From Azolla caroliniana (lineage: Eukaryota > Polypodiophyta): a stretch of 64,000 nt of DNA. Position numbers and translations under genes: made by a program. The notes below the pieces were generated by a model. It worked only from the letters and a program-made list of their open reading frames with translations, had not been told where the DNA came from and ran no database searches. The stretch is taken from NCBI GenBank assembly GCA_043228905.1, contig JBHGNT010000009.1, positions 13,020,001 through 13,084,000 of the forward strand. Direction: 5' to 3'. Shown here piece after piece: positions 1 to 10,356 of this stretch. The stretch's first letter is position 1, and each line of letters opens with the position of its first letter.

Positions 1-164
1 GGTGCCAACCGGCACCTAATCAGAATCGGTCCGGATCTGGATCGGCATACCGATTCCGGTCCGTCCGTCCATATTAATACAATAATTACAATAGTTCCAA
101 AATAAACTATTCCTTTCACACTCCGGTCTGGACATCCTTAAGCCTTTTTGCCGGCCGGGTAACA
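1..164 (-). repeat. 3' LTR of T1, partial
   Basis: The sequence matches 9932-10095 closely, ending on the plus strand in GGGTAACA (minus strand TGTTACCC). The remaining roughly 245 bp of this LTR lie outside the window. Minus strand is the transcriptional sense of the element. Confidence 0.92.
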
Positions 165-203
165 CATGGCACGCCCGTGGGACAGTACCTTGTACATCGA
201 ACC
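165..203 (-). other. Conserved block adjoining the 3' LTR of T1
   Basis: Immediately inside the 3' LTR is a stretch with ATGGCACGCCCGTGGGAC (plus strand) followed by AGTACCTTGTACATCGA. Close relatives occupy the same place in N1, N2, T2 and T3. A polypurine tract is expected here, but the sense strand is not purine-rich. GGTAC and GTGCC near its ends form an imperfect inverted repeat. Confidence 0.8.
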
Positions 204-218
204 CATTATCCGGCCCTG

Positions 219-3200
219 CTACTCTTCGTCTAAAATGTCCAGAATGCTTTGCTCCAGAATTTCCAATGGCTTGTAGTTGTTGCTGCTGTGGCTGCTGTTC
301 CGTTTGTGGCTACTGCGATGGCTGCTCCGTTTGTGCCTTCTCCGTTTGGGGCTGCTGCTCCGTTTGTCGCTCTTGCACCGGCATTTCCTTCGTTGTTTTG
401 TTCGCCGGAGTTGTTGCTGGCTGACCGACCCCAGCTTGGTCCCCGTGTGGTCCTTGTACCGGCGACGATTCCTCATCACTAAGGTTTATCGTTGCCGCTT
501 TCCTTGCTTTTTCTTCCCGAAGCCGGGACCGCTCATAGCTCTCAAACTGGATTTGAGCCTCCAGCCGATCGTCGTCCAGTTGAGCTATGAGCTGTCGGAC
601 CTGTACCAATTGTTCATCCACCATGGCTGTGAAATCTTCAACCAGCTCATCCCTTACGGCGGTGAAGTCCTTTGATGTCAGCGTATAACAGTCGTCACCC
701 TCCTTCCACTGGTTTTCCACATCCGCCCTGAGCAATTGGAGTTCCGCAGTATTCTGCACCCATTTCGTCCACCATCGCACAGAGCTCTCGTCAATCAAGC
801 GTTTGGTCTTAGTGAGCCATGCCTGGAGGATGCACTGGATCCATTCGATTCCCATCCGTGATTTGTTCTCCACGGCTTGTCTCTCCTCTTTCAATTGCTT
901 GATGATTCTGATCGTGTCTGCCTCCTGCTCCCTATAATGCGACAATTGACTTTGATAGGTTGTTTGCAACCTCTGTAACACCATTGTCGCCCTTTCCTTT
1001 TCTTTATGGTTCTGCTTGTGGAGCTCCATCCGGTCCATCGCCGCTTCCTCCAATAGCTTTGAATTCTTAGCTCGTTCGTCAATGAGTGCCGTTGTGGCCC
1101 TATCAACTTCTTGCCGGAGCTCGGCCATCCTTTCCTGCTGTTGCTTATACTCCGCCTCCAGTTGCTTGTAGTCCCGATGCAGATGATCAAAATCATTGGT
1201 CCTCTGCTTCAGCCTCTGGTTGATCTGCCGGCGCGCGCGGTCCTCCTGGTCCTTCTGTTGACGGAGTTCTTCCTTTAGCCTTTCGATTTCCGTCTATGCC
1301 ATCCGTCGCAGCTTGTCTTTCTCCTGCTGCAATTTCTCTTTTTCCTCCTTTAGCCGGTCATAAGCTTGATGTCCTTTACGTAGGTTTTCCTCTGCCCGGT
1401 GGAGGTTCTCAGTAGTCTTCTTTAATTCTTCTTCGGCCGCCTTCTTCAAGTCGCGTTCGCGGCTCCATAATGCTTCTTGTGTGGCAAGTTCGTCTCTTAA
1501 TTCGGCAAGCTCTTGGGCTTGCACCGCATCTTTCTCCGGGACAGTTTCTGTCTCCGGGGTCTTATTCGTATGTACATCCACCGGAGTCACCGGTGCTTGG
1601 ATATGTGTTGCGGTTAAGGCCATTTTGGCCATGTCTTCTGTTACCTGATCCAAGTCTTGTTCGAGGCACCGAATCCTTGACTGGGCCGTCTCTAGTTCAT
1701 TGGTTGTGACTAGCAACCGTTCCATCTGCGCTCGTTCTTCCGCCTCTACGTATCCGACTACTCCGGCAATTTGTTCTCCTATCCACCGAAGCCATTGGCT
1801 GCCGGTGCCCTGTTGTTGCGTCTGCACGGCGGGTTGGCCGATGGGTTCACTTGCTAGTGGCTGGTCCCGCCCTTCTGCGTTGAGCAGCAATTCCGGCTCT
1901 ACTTGTTGACCACTTTGCCGTTCAGGTTCCGGTTGTGTTTCGGTTGGCCACACTTGTTCTGCTTGTTCTTGGCTGGATGAGGAGGTTGGCATTTGTATAA
2001 CCGGCTCTTGAGTTACGGGGCTTGCCAGTGCTGCCTGTTGTACAGGGACTTCTGTGACCGGTTCCATCCGAACCGGTTCCGGTGCCTCCCTTGGCGTGGG
2101 ATTCTCAGTGTGGGTTGCGGGTGTTCCATCCTTCTGTGGGTCCGAACGCTTCACGGGTGATTCTACGGTCCTCTTCACCAGCCGCCGCTGGAGATGCTCC
2201 GTAGGCTCTTCCTTCGTTTCCTCCTCCTGAGTCTCGGCATTCATTCTTGCCACCAGGGTGTCCGTTTCTTGCTGCACCGGTTGGTGGAGTGGGCTCTTCA
2301 GGGGCCGTGCCGGTGTCTCCTCGTGCGTGTCCATCGGCTGCTTCCGGTTGGCGCGCTCCTTTGCCACCTTCTGTGCGTCGACCGTCTTCCCCTTAGTGGC
2401 CTTGGAGGCCAACAACTATTGCCGTTTTGAAGCAGGTTTTGGGGTGCCGTCCGTTGCTCTTCCCCATTTCTTGGTCTGGACGAGCTCGACAGGTGGCGCC
2501 AATAGGGTGAGCCATTGCTTCACCGCATGCCATATTTTCCGGCCTTCTTTGCCTTCCTTACCTCTTACGGTATCAATAGTCACGCACAATCCGTCGGCGA
2601 TCAGCATTGGCCAATCGACCTTGACCCCTTCGTACGTTGCGATAATCAAGCCTGCTCGGTTCTGAGGCTTAACGGGGGGTCGAGGGTATACGTGGCCGAA
2701 ATCATGGAGTACACGGGCAATTTCGCGGAATAACATATCTTCGCCGCCCTGTGTCCTGTAGCCCTTGCTGGCGAGAGAATACTCACCGAAATATTTGATG
2801 AGCTGCTCGGAGGTAGGATTGTCGATCGTGTAGATGCCCCGCTCCGGAAGGCCTGTTAACGCACAAATCGTTTCCTCCGTGATCAGCTCGGTGTCAATGT
2901 CTTTGATAATATTTTCGGCCTCCTTGTGTGGCGCCGCCTCCATGATCGTCAAGAAACCCTCCAGTCCGTGTTGCCGTAGCCATTTCTTGGCGGCTTCAGA
3001 CAGTGTTTGATAGTCCATCTCTGCGTCGAGGTCGGAGAGCGTTGGCAAAGTTTGACGGTGGAGAGAGTGTGAGAGAGAAAGTTCTGAGTGAGGGGGTTCT
3101 CTGTGCATGATCTCTCTTCGATTGATCTTCACACGTCTGTCTGCGTCTGTTCTCCTTGGTTCGCGAAAGAAGAAGGTCTCGATGCGGGGGGCGTTTTCTC

Positions 3201-3297
3201 TCTGCATCTTGGCGCCTTTTTCGAGCCTACGCATGTGCAGGTCGTGTACTATAATAGCATTTCGTGCCATGTGGCGGTGGTTTAATGCCCTATTCAT
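219..3297 (-). pseudogene. Third ORF of T1 (post-integrase), coiled-coil protein, broken
   Basis: This reading region follows integrase and precedes the 3' LTR. The first part (3297-2416, 293 codons) is a globular, charged domain. Similarity to T2 begins at the Met near 3017, so that may be the true start; the Met at 3297 would add a basic leader. Shared landmarks with T2 are a KYFGEYS-like motif, FREIA and a YEG..VDW motif near residue 220. A TAA at about 2416 separates a Pro/Gln/Glu-rich linker and long coiled coil (2415-1294), and a TAG separates a second coiled coil (about 1290-310). Near 310-260 the frame shifts; the acidic end ILDEE, at 219, matches ILEED of T2. Function unknown: it occupies the env/accessory position, but I see no signal peptide or membrane segment. 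Confidence 0.75.
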
Positions 3298-3424
3298 AGC
3301 CTCCTCGTACCTTTTCGAAGTGCCTCTTTACTCCTTGTTTGCATGGTCGTTCCCACCACTCCTTTGCATGATTTCTTTGATTCGATTTTTTTTTTTTCTT
3401 TTTTTTTTGAAATTAATTGTGTGG
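3298..3424. other. Gap between integrase and third ORF of T1
   Basis: Short spacer containing a poly-T run on the plus strand (about 3387-3410). No coding signal seen. Confidence 0.5.
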
Positions 3425-4939
3425 TTAATTTTTCTCCGGTCCTGTCGGACCCTTACCTGAAACGCGCACCTTGCCAGCCTCTTGACGGTTTGCCGTCGTT
3501 TTGCTCTCCCCGGTTGCCGGCTCATGCTCCTCCTTACCGGCTTGGTGGTAGCCGTTTTCCTCACAGGTTGCCATCTTGGTTGGCCTGCCGGCGTTCGATT
3601 CGGTGTCGACCCTTCGTTCAAATGGGTTCTTGGGCATAGGTCCTTTGCATGGCTTTAGTCTAAATCCGTTGACCCATTTACCCAGCACCTTGCCGGCAAG
3701 TGTCCCTAACTGGTAAGACCCATTGAACCCGCGTGTGATCTAGTACGGTCCGGTCCATCTAAACTGTAGTTTGCCTGGCATTTTACCCATCCAGGTCTGG
3801 AACACTAGTACCGACTTGCCGATTTCAAACATCTTTTCGTTTCCTTTTCGGTGCCGATCTACAAACGCTTTCCGTCGCCGTTGTTCTAATTCCAGGTGCA
3901 TGATGCTCGCCAGTCGGTGTTCTTCTAGTTCACACAGAGCCTTTAATCGAATTGCTTCCGATTCCTTTTCATTAAGTTGTTCCCAAATCTAGATCCGTAA
4001 GCTCGGTACCTGGAACTCAACCGGCATGACTACCTCTAATCCGAATGCTAATCGGAACGGTGTGGTTTGGATGCTTATTTTGTAGGCTGTTTGGTAAGCC
4101 CAGAGTGCACTGTGTAGCTTCGTGTTCCAATCTGTCCGATTCTCATTGACGATCTTGCGCAGGATATTCTGTAGCGTTTTGTTTGTTGACTCAGCTAATC
4201 CGTTGGCTTGTGGGTAGTATGGGGTGCTCCATTTATGTACTACCGCATAAAATGACGTCAAGCTCTCCACTACCTATCCAAGAAAGTGCCCTCCTTGGTC
4301 GCTTATCAGCTCTATGGGGCATCCGTACCGGCACCAAATGTATTCGTATAAGAATTTTGCCGTCGACGCCGCGGTGTTGTCTCGTAGGGCTTTGGCTTCC
4401 ACCCATTTAGTGCAGTAGTCCGTCGCGACGATCACATACCGGTTGCCAGTTCTCATTGCCGGTGGTTTAAATGGTCCGAAAAAATCCAGTTCCCATTTCT
4501 GAAATGGTTCTAGCGGTAGTACTAGCTGGTGCGGCATCCTAGCTTGTTCCATTGGTTGGCCCATTGGCTGGCATAGATCACACTCTTTCGCGTACCGGAC
4601 TGCGTCTTTCAATGTAGTCGGCCACCATAGGCCACTTTGCCATATCTTCCTTGCCGTAGCATCCCCGGCATAATGGCCTCTGGCGACTCCGCAGTGTGCT
4701 TCCCATAGTATTACCTCTTTCTCGTCGTTGCGCACCACTCGTCACCATATACCATCCGCACCTTTGTGGTATAGCGTGTCCCGTAATAAACAAAAGTGCC
4801 GGCTTTGTACCGCCAGGCGTTTCCTCTCGTCCCGGTTCATCTCCTCCAGAAGCAATCTGGTGCTCAGAAATTGGTGCATATTTGTTAGCCACTTATCTTC
4901 TGGTGCCACCGTTTCATTTGTTGCCGTTTCCGCGGTGAC
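3425..4939 (-). pseudogene. Integrase region of T1 pol
   Basis: Integrase joins the LTR DNA ends to target DNA. In order on the minus strand: an HHCC zinc region with GHYAG and KECDLCQ (about 4700-4570); the catalytic core with LDFFGPF (first Asp), ELISDQGGHF (second Asp) and ANGLAEST (Glu), a DD35E arrangement; then a basic C-terminal part ending at 3425. Stops interrupt it at about 4740, 4272, 3990 and 3740. The T2 copy has Trp where the 3740 stop (WTGPY*) lies, so that stop fits a G-to-A change. The reading is continuous with the RNase H frame upstream apart from the stop at 4940. Confidence 0.88.
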
Positions 4940-6700
4940 TCAAAATAGCTCAGCATCCGGAAATTCGTCCGGTACTCCGTCGCCGGTTTCGCCGGAATCT
5001 AACCGGCTTAAATAATCTGCTACCGCATGTTGTATGCTGGGTCGGTGGAATATCTCGAATTTGAATTCCTGTAATAGCAAAGTCCACCGGGCCAACTTAC
5101 CAGTAAGTGACGCTTTGGACACTAGGTAGAGGAGTGCCGAATGATCTACATGGAAGGAAAACTTTCTTCCCAATAAATAATGCCTGAATTTTGTTACGCT
5201 GTAGATCATGCCTAAAGCTTCCCTTTCTGTGGTGGAATAATTTTGTTCGGCTTGGGATAACTTCCGGCTTGTGTAATATACGGGCCGGTACCATCTTGGC
5301 TCTGTAAGTTGTATCAACGCACTCCCGATTGCAATGTCAGACGCATCCACGAACACATGAAATTCCTTCGCCCAATCTGGGGGTTGCACTACCGGCGCTT
5401 GCGACAATAGAACTTTGAGTGCCCGGTACGCCTTGTCTTCGGTGTCGGTCCACTAGAACGGTGTTCGGTGTACCGCAGCATGCAGTGGTGTAGCTAGGTC
5501 CGCCAAATACCGGAGCATTCGGCTATGCCAACGGATTTGGCCTAAGAAACGGCTCAATGCCTTTGCCGTTGTTGGTGCCGGTGCCTCCAGGATTGCTTTT
5601 ACTTTGTCCGGATCCATGACAATGCCTTCCTTGCTCACAATGTGCCCTAGTAGCATTCCGCTGGACACGCCGAATACACACTTCGCCGGATTCAGGCTTA
5701 GCCGGTAAGTCCTACACTTTTCTAGACACAGTCGGAGGTGCTGAAGGTGGTCTCCTTCCCGGCTGTAAATGGCGAAGTCGTCGAGGAACACCTGCATGAA
5801 TGCCGGTATGAATTCTCCGAATATTTCCATGATGATCCTCTAGAACGTTGCCGGTGCCGTTTTTAGTCCGAACATCATCACTACGGCAACAAACACTCCT
5901 CATTCATTGACGAAAGCCGTTTTTTCTTGGTCATCGGGGTGCATCCGGATCTGGTTGTATCCGCTGAATCCGTCAAAAAAACTATATACCTCATGGCCGG
6001 CGACTGCGTCCAAAACTCCATTCGTAAATGGAAGTGGAAATGCATCAGTTACCGTTGCCGCATTAAGCTTCCGGTAGTCGACACATACTCTAATTTTGCC
6101 GTTTTACTTTGGTACGACTACTATCGCGCTCAGCCATGTAGATTTCTTTACGGGACGGATAAAGCCAACCCTCAGCAACTTGTCGATTTCCTCCTTCACT
6201 TTGGCGACGTAGTTTGGATTCATCCGGTACTGTCGCTGTGCTACCGGTTTGGCGTCTTTGCTCAAATGTATCTGATGTTGACATAGCTGAGGATCAAGCC
6301 CTCTCATATCCTCATAGGACCTGGCAAACACGTCCCCAAACTCTTTGAGAGTTGTAATCATCGCCGTTCTGTTCTCCGCAGTCATTTGCTTGGCTATCTG
6401 CATCGGTCTCGCCTCTTCCGTAGTTCCTAGATTTACCTCCTCTAGTTGGGATGCTTTAACCCTTTGTGATACGGCCATTTCTCTTTCCAGCGCTTCTTGT
6501 GCTTGCCGTAGCTCCCAGATCACTTCTTTATTTGGTTCTTCATCCGCTCCGTCTGGTGGGACTATGTATGGTGATATGGCTTCAGCTACGTCGATTTCGA
6601 ATAGAGGTACTATCTTCGGATTATCTTGCAAATATTGATCCACCTCTTCGTCTGCTAATCCGTCCAGCATATTGACACATTCGGCATATAGGGGTGTCAA
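4940..6700 (-). pseudogene. Reverse transcriptase and RNase H of T1 pol
   Basis: RT copies element RNA into DNA and RNase H removes the template. The segment 6700-6104 holds a linker and the RT start (YRMNPNY, VGFIRPVKKSTW). After a stop in VVPK*NGK come VCVDYRKLN, FFDGFSGYNQ (first catalytic Asp) and FMQVFLDDFAIY, the FLDD form of the YxDD box (about 5800-5760). RNase H (about 5400-4940) shows FVDASDIAIGSAL, TEREALGMIYS and HVDHSALLYL, keeping its acidic residues. Stops lie at about 6102, 5900, 5840 and 5453. T2 has Lys, Trp, Gln and Gln at those places, so three of the four fit C-to-T or G-to-A transitions. Confidence 0.92.
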
Positions 6701-7417
6701 TTCCTTCCCGGTACCCGTCTGTGGTTGTGTCGGTACCCGTACTTTTGCTTTTCCCCGCCGGAAGGTGATTATATTCTTCCTCCAGTTTTGTTAAATGTGC
6801 GGTGTTTTTAGCCACGGCCGCCCCAACAATAGCGGGTAAGCTCCTTGTGCTTGTAATTGTAGCACTACTGCTGAGATGCGAAATGTGTGGCCGCCGATTG
6901 TTACTTCCAAGTCTCGTATCAAGCCGGTCGGTCGCACTGAGGTTGTATCCGTCATCCGTAGCCAGAACGGGCATGGTTCCCACTCTTGGATTCCCAAGGT
7001 TGTGCATGTTCGGAGGCTAATCACAGTGATCCACCTCTTCGTCTGCTAATCCGTCCAGCATATTGACACATTCGGCATATAGGGGTGTCAATTCCTTCCC
7101 GGTACCCGTCTGTGGTTGTGTCGGTACCCGTACTTTTGCTTTTCCCCGCCGGAAGGTGATTATATTCTTCCTCCAGTTTTGTTAAATGTGCGGTGTTTTT
7201 AGCCACGGCCGCCCCAACAATAGCGGGTAAGCTCCTTGTGCTTGTAATTGTAGCACTACTGCTGAGATGCGAAATGTGTGGCCGCCGATTGTTACTTCCA
7301 AGTCTCGTATCAAGCCGGTCGGTCGCACTGAGCTTGTATCCGTCATCCGTAGCCAGAACGGGCATGGTTCCCACTCTTGGATTCCCAAGGTTGTGCATGT
7401 TCGGAGGCTAATCACAT
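6638..7417 (-). repeat. Two tandem copies of a 390-bp segment (protease end to RT linker)
   Basis: Bases 6638-7027 and 7028-7417 are direct copies with only about two differences (TGAGGTTG versus TGAGCTTG, and CACAG versus CACAT). The unit is 130 codons, so the frame is preserved. It carries the end of the protease (from about VINVIS to LGRPWLK) and the linker to RT, including an in-frame TAA in both copies. The junctions share TGAT, which suggests slippage or microhomology-mediated duplication. Confidence 0.95.
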
Positions 7418-7712
7418 TGATGCCAGATCCTCCATCTATTACTGTTCCGGGTAACTCCTTTCCCTTCACGATGGCTGTGATGGTCGGACTGTTTGTGTCT
7501 ACCACCGCCAGTCCCTCCTCTGGATTTAAGAAGAATATTGATGCCGGTGGTGTTTCTCCTGCCGTCATGCCTGTCTTGAGTCCTTCTGTGAATCTAGGCA
7601 CTAGTTGCAGGAGCCGTCCTAATGGCAGCGTGATTTGGCACTCTTGCAATGCCTGCCATGTCGCATTTTCGGTCTGACTGCTGTCGGCGAGCTCTTCGGT
7701 GTTCTCCTTTTG
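7182..7712 (-). pseudogene. Aspartic protease of T1
   Basis: The retroviral-type protease processes the Gag-Pol polyprotein. The minus-strand frame 7649-7182 contains VIDGGSGINVIS, the active-site loop in the DGGS form seen in Tat-like elements rather than DSGA. A hydrophobic flap-like stretch and LLLGRPWL, the usual C-terminal motif, follow. The region opens after a TAG at about 7713 that separates it from nucleocapsid. It ends at a TAA where T2 has Lys, and its last third is duplicated just downstream. Confidence 0.85.
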
Positions 7713-9527
7713 CTATGCAAGTTTTGCTACGTTTCGCTCATTTGCCTTTTTCACCCATTCCGTTGCCTGCTTCCGGATGGCCTCTTGTGTCTCCCATTCC
7801 GTCACCTTGCCCTTCGACCTTGTGGTAAGCTGTTGCAGGTCTGCGACTTCGGCGACTACCATGTTTACTGCCGGTCGCTTGTCATAGCTCTTTGCTGGAC
7901 ATTGATTACTATAATGTCCTTCTTGCCGGTAATAATAGCAATATGCTTTCCGAGTATTGCTGGATTCGGCATTGTTTCCTATACCCGGTGGAGGACCTGT
8001 GGTAACCGCGGGGCTTTGGTCTGGTTGGCTGCTTGAGGCGCCTTTTTCCGGTTCATGTGGGTGGTTCCCTTTTTTGAACTGCCATTTTTTATTAAAGTTC
8101 TTTTTGTTGCGGTACTCTTGACGGGGTTGGTCGTCATATCTCCCGTAATCTTCCCGTTGTTGGTGATACCGGGGGGAGTGATCCTGGTTGTAATGCTCGT
8201 ACCGTCTATTGTAATCTCGGTACCTGTCATATCTCTCGTACCGGTCATAGTTGTCTCGCCGATCGCCGTACCGGACATCCTGTGCCGGTCGATATCGCTC
8301 CTCTCGCCGCCAACGTTCGTCTTCTTCGTCACGACTGCTACATGGCTCGATTTGCCGGACTGGTGGTGCTTGCCGATTCAATAAGTTATATTCGCACCGG
8401 TCCATCGTGTGGGTCGTAGATTGGCAGAGTAAGCAGTGCGTTCGCATGGTGCACTCCAGTGCCAAGTGTCCGGAATTTTAGCAAGTCGTGCATTGGATTG
8501 CTTGCCGGAACCAGAGATCCTCATCAATTGGTAACGCTCGTTGGAGGGCTCCCATTGTTAGCCAAGAGCTCGTTTTCTCCATTTCTCTAACCCGGTCGAT
8601 GACTTGGTCGACGGTGCTTGTGCGAAAGTCGATGACCGTGCATACCGTTCATCGAGGTTCCCGGAGCGCGGCTAAGAATATAGCTCGTGTTTCTTCCTCC
8701 GGAGGTGTTCGGGTAAGCTGATTGTGCATCCGTTAAAACCGGATGACAAACTGCGGAATGCTCTCCCCAGGGTCCTGCCGGATGGTATAAAATAGGCCCA
8801 CCATTTCTCTCTGGTCCACCTCCTTCTAAAAGAAGTGCAAGAATTTATCTTTTAGGTCCGCAAAGGTGGTGATGGTGCTGGGGTCCTATGTCCGGTGCCA
8901 TCTGGCGGCCGGTCCTTCCAATGTAACGCCGAATTCGGCTATCTTAGATCGTTCCTCTTTAGCCGCGGTTAACTGTTGTGACACATGGTTCGCCTCCCAT
9001 GTTTGTTGAAATGCATGAACATGAGCCTTCGCGTCCGGGTCATCCCTATACTTGGAGTACTGGAATGGCATGTCGTCGTCCGGTGTCGGTACGCGGGCTA
9101 GCGGTGTCAATGGTCTTTCCTGCTGTTCCGTCGTCGTCAGAGGTCTTTGCCGGTCGTCCTTTCGTGTTGCCAGATCGACTTCCGGTGTCGGAGGTCTTTC
9201 TTTGTCTTCTTCTGTCTCCGGAGGTTGCTCCACGTCTAGTGCTAGGGGTTCCCGGTCTGACAACTCTGGTTCTGGTGTCGGTAATGTATCCAACTCCTTG
9301 TCCTCCGGTCCTCCTGGGGTGTCGTTACTGCTACGATAGTTCGTGTGCGCGCTGTAACCCCCTCCCGAATCCGATTCTAGCGCTGAAAATGCTTCGGATT
9401 CGCCATCTCTTCCGGCCAAGGCCTGGAGAAGGGATTCCGCTTCCCGGAGACTGCTTAAGCTGCTTCCTTCGTCCGGGTAGGCATTTTGTTGCAGACGGAG
9501 CGACTCCTCTGCCACTTTGCGGATCAC
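7713..9527 (-). pseudogene. gag (capsid and nucleocapsid) of T1
   Basis: Gag packages the element RNA. The N-terminal 150 residues (9527-9080) are acidic and Pro-rich. The capsid part begins near MPFQYSKY and aligns with T2 gag through ANHV, AEFGVTLEG and FYTIRQ. Frame stops occur at about 8888, 8830, 8735, 8655 and 8480. The nucleocapsid has three CCHC knuckles: the first (8496-8452) is broken by a TAA, the second (8440-8393, CLLCQSTTHTMDRC) is intact, and the third (about 7945-7905, CYYYRQEGHYSNQC) has Tyr for the second Cys, one G-to-A step from Cys. Between knuckles two and three is an Arg/Tyr-rich stretch (RYDRYRDYN). Confidence 0.85.
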
Positions 9528-9663
9528 TTTGGAAAATGATCGATCCGATCAAATTTCTTCCACTGCTTGCTGGAAAGCCTCTCTCCGCCTTTGCCGTTCA
9601 GCAAGTCTTCGTGCTCTCTCCGTTACCGGGTCGTCTGTTGGCCTGTTCACTGCGATTGTGCAG

Positions 9664-9680
9664 GAATCGTGGTCGCCAAA
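9664..9680 (-). promoter_or_regulatory. Primer binding site of T1 (tRNA-Arg-like)
   Basis: Minus strand, five bases after the LTR end: TTGGCGACCACGATTCC. The first ten bases TGGCGACCAC fit the 3' end of plant tRNA-Arg as I recall it; the rest diverges. Confidence 0.7.
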
Positions 9681-9685
9681 AACGG

Positions 9686-10095
9686 TGTTAAACCTAGGGC
9701 CGGACAACAGCCTAACACAGGGTGTCCACTTAAGACACTTCACCAAAGGGTGTTACGACAGGATGACTTACGACACAATGCTTAATTAGACCTTAATTGG
9801 TTACTTAGCAATACGTAGTATAGAACGGTAATCAATACTGAAAGGTTAAGGCAATAAGTTCTATTAATTATCCGCTGTCAATTACATTGTAACCGGGCCT
9901 TTATATAGGTCTCCGGTGCGAAGTACAAAACGGTGCCAACCGACACCTATTCGGAATCGGTCCGGATCCGGATCGGCATATCGATTCCGGTCCGTCCATC
10001 CATATTAATAAAATAATTACAACAATTCCCAAATAAACTATTCCTTTCACACTCTGGTCTGGACATCCTTAAGGCTTCTTGCCATCCGGGTAACA
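9686..10095 (-). repeat. 5' LTR of T1 (410 bp)
   Basis: On the plus strand it runs from TGTTAAACCTAGGGCC to GGGTAACA, so the ends are TG...CA on the minus strand. It contains a TATA-like TATATAAAGGCCCGG on the minus strand (about 9912-9898). Relatives in the window are 1-164, 29487-29947 and 55955-56400, with a chimeric copy at 27173-27452. Confidence 0.93.
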
Positions 10096-10262
10096 ATCGG
10101 GAAGTCCTTGTGTGTAGAATCCGGCGGTGGTACATTCGCTCCTTCCATGTAGCTCCAGTATTTGTGCCCGAGCAGGTACTTATGCATTTTATACGACCAG
10201 GATGCATAGTTGCTCCAGTCGAGCTTTTTTGTTGGAAGCGAGCTCGCCATGCTTTTGTCCAT
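10096..10262 (-). pseudogene. Start of a Ty1/copia gag (C1), cut by T1
   Basis: The minus-strand reading from the ATG at 10262 gives a short protein with KLDWSNYASWSYKMHKYLLG and KYWSYMEGAN, typical of the N-terminus of copia gag (DUF4219/UBN2 type). The frame is lost at 10096, where the T1 LTR begins, so T1 inserted into this gag. The rest of C1 must lie left of the window. Confidence 0.8.
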
Positions 10263-10342
10263 ACTTCCCTTTTCGATCTTTACCGGTGATTAGGGTTTGT
10301 CCATTTCGAGCAGTTGTCAGTAACAGAGGTTCTCAACCCTCG

Positions 10343-10356
10343 CGCTTTGATAGCAT
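10343..10356 (-). promoter_or_regulatory. Primer binding site of C1 (initiator tRNA-Met-like)
   Basis: Minus strand reads TGCTATCAAAGCG directly after the LTR end; the usual copia site is TGGTATCAGAGCG, so two bases differ. Confidence 0.7.

Larger units (their letters stand above)
1..10095 (-). mobile_element. T1: Tat-like Ty3/gypsy LTR retrotransposon, nearly complete, decayed
   Basis: Read on the minus strand the order is 5' LTR, tRNA-Arg-like PBS, gag, protease, RT, RNase H, integrase, third ORF, 3' LTR. The RT-RNase H-integrase order is that of Ty3/gypsy. The PBS and the extra ORF after integrase point to the Tat group; this lineage call is inference. The 5' LTR (9686-10095) is whole; the 3' LTR runs off the left edge at base 1. 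Every ORF has in-frame stops, so the copy is not autonomous. Insertion was into the gag start of copia C1; the right flank begins ATCGG and its partner lies outside the window. Confidence 0.9.

Noticed and set aside
165-185. Reading T1 on the plus strand with TGGCACGCCCGTGGGAC as the primer site
   Set aside because: All T1 protein domains and the tRNA-Arg-like TGGCGACCAC site are on the minus strand, and the same block lies at the 3' end in T2, N1, N2 and T3. The alternative is kept only as a remark in the finding.
8978-9691. A 237-codon plus-strand frame over T1 gag
   Set aside because: Antisense shadow of a Pro/Glu-rich gag; no start context or domain.
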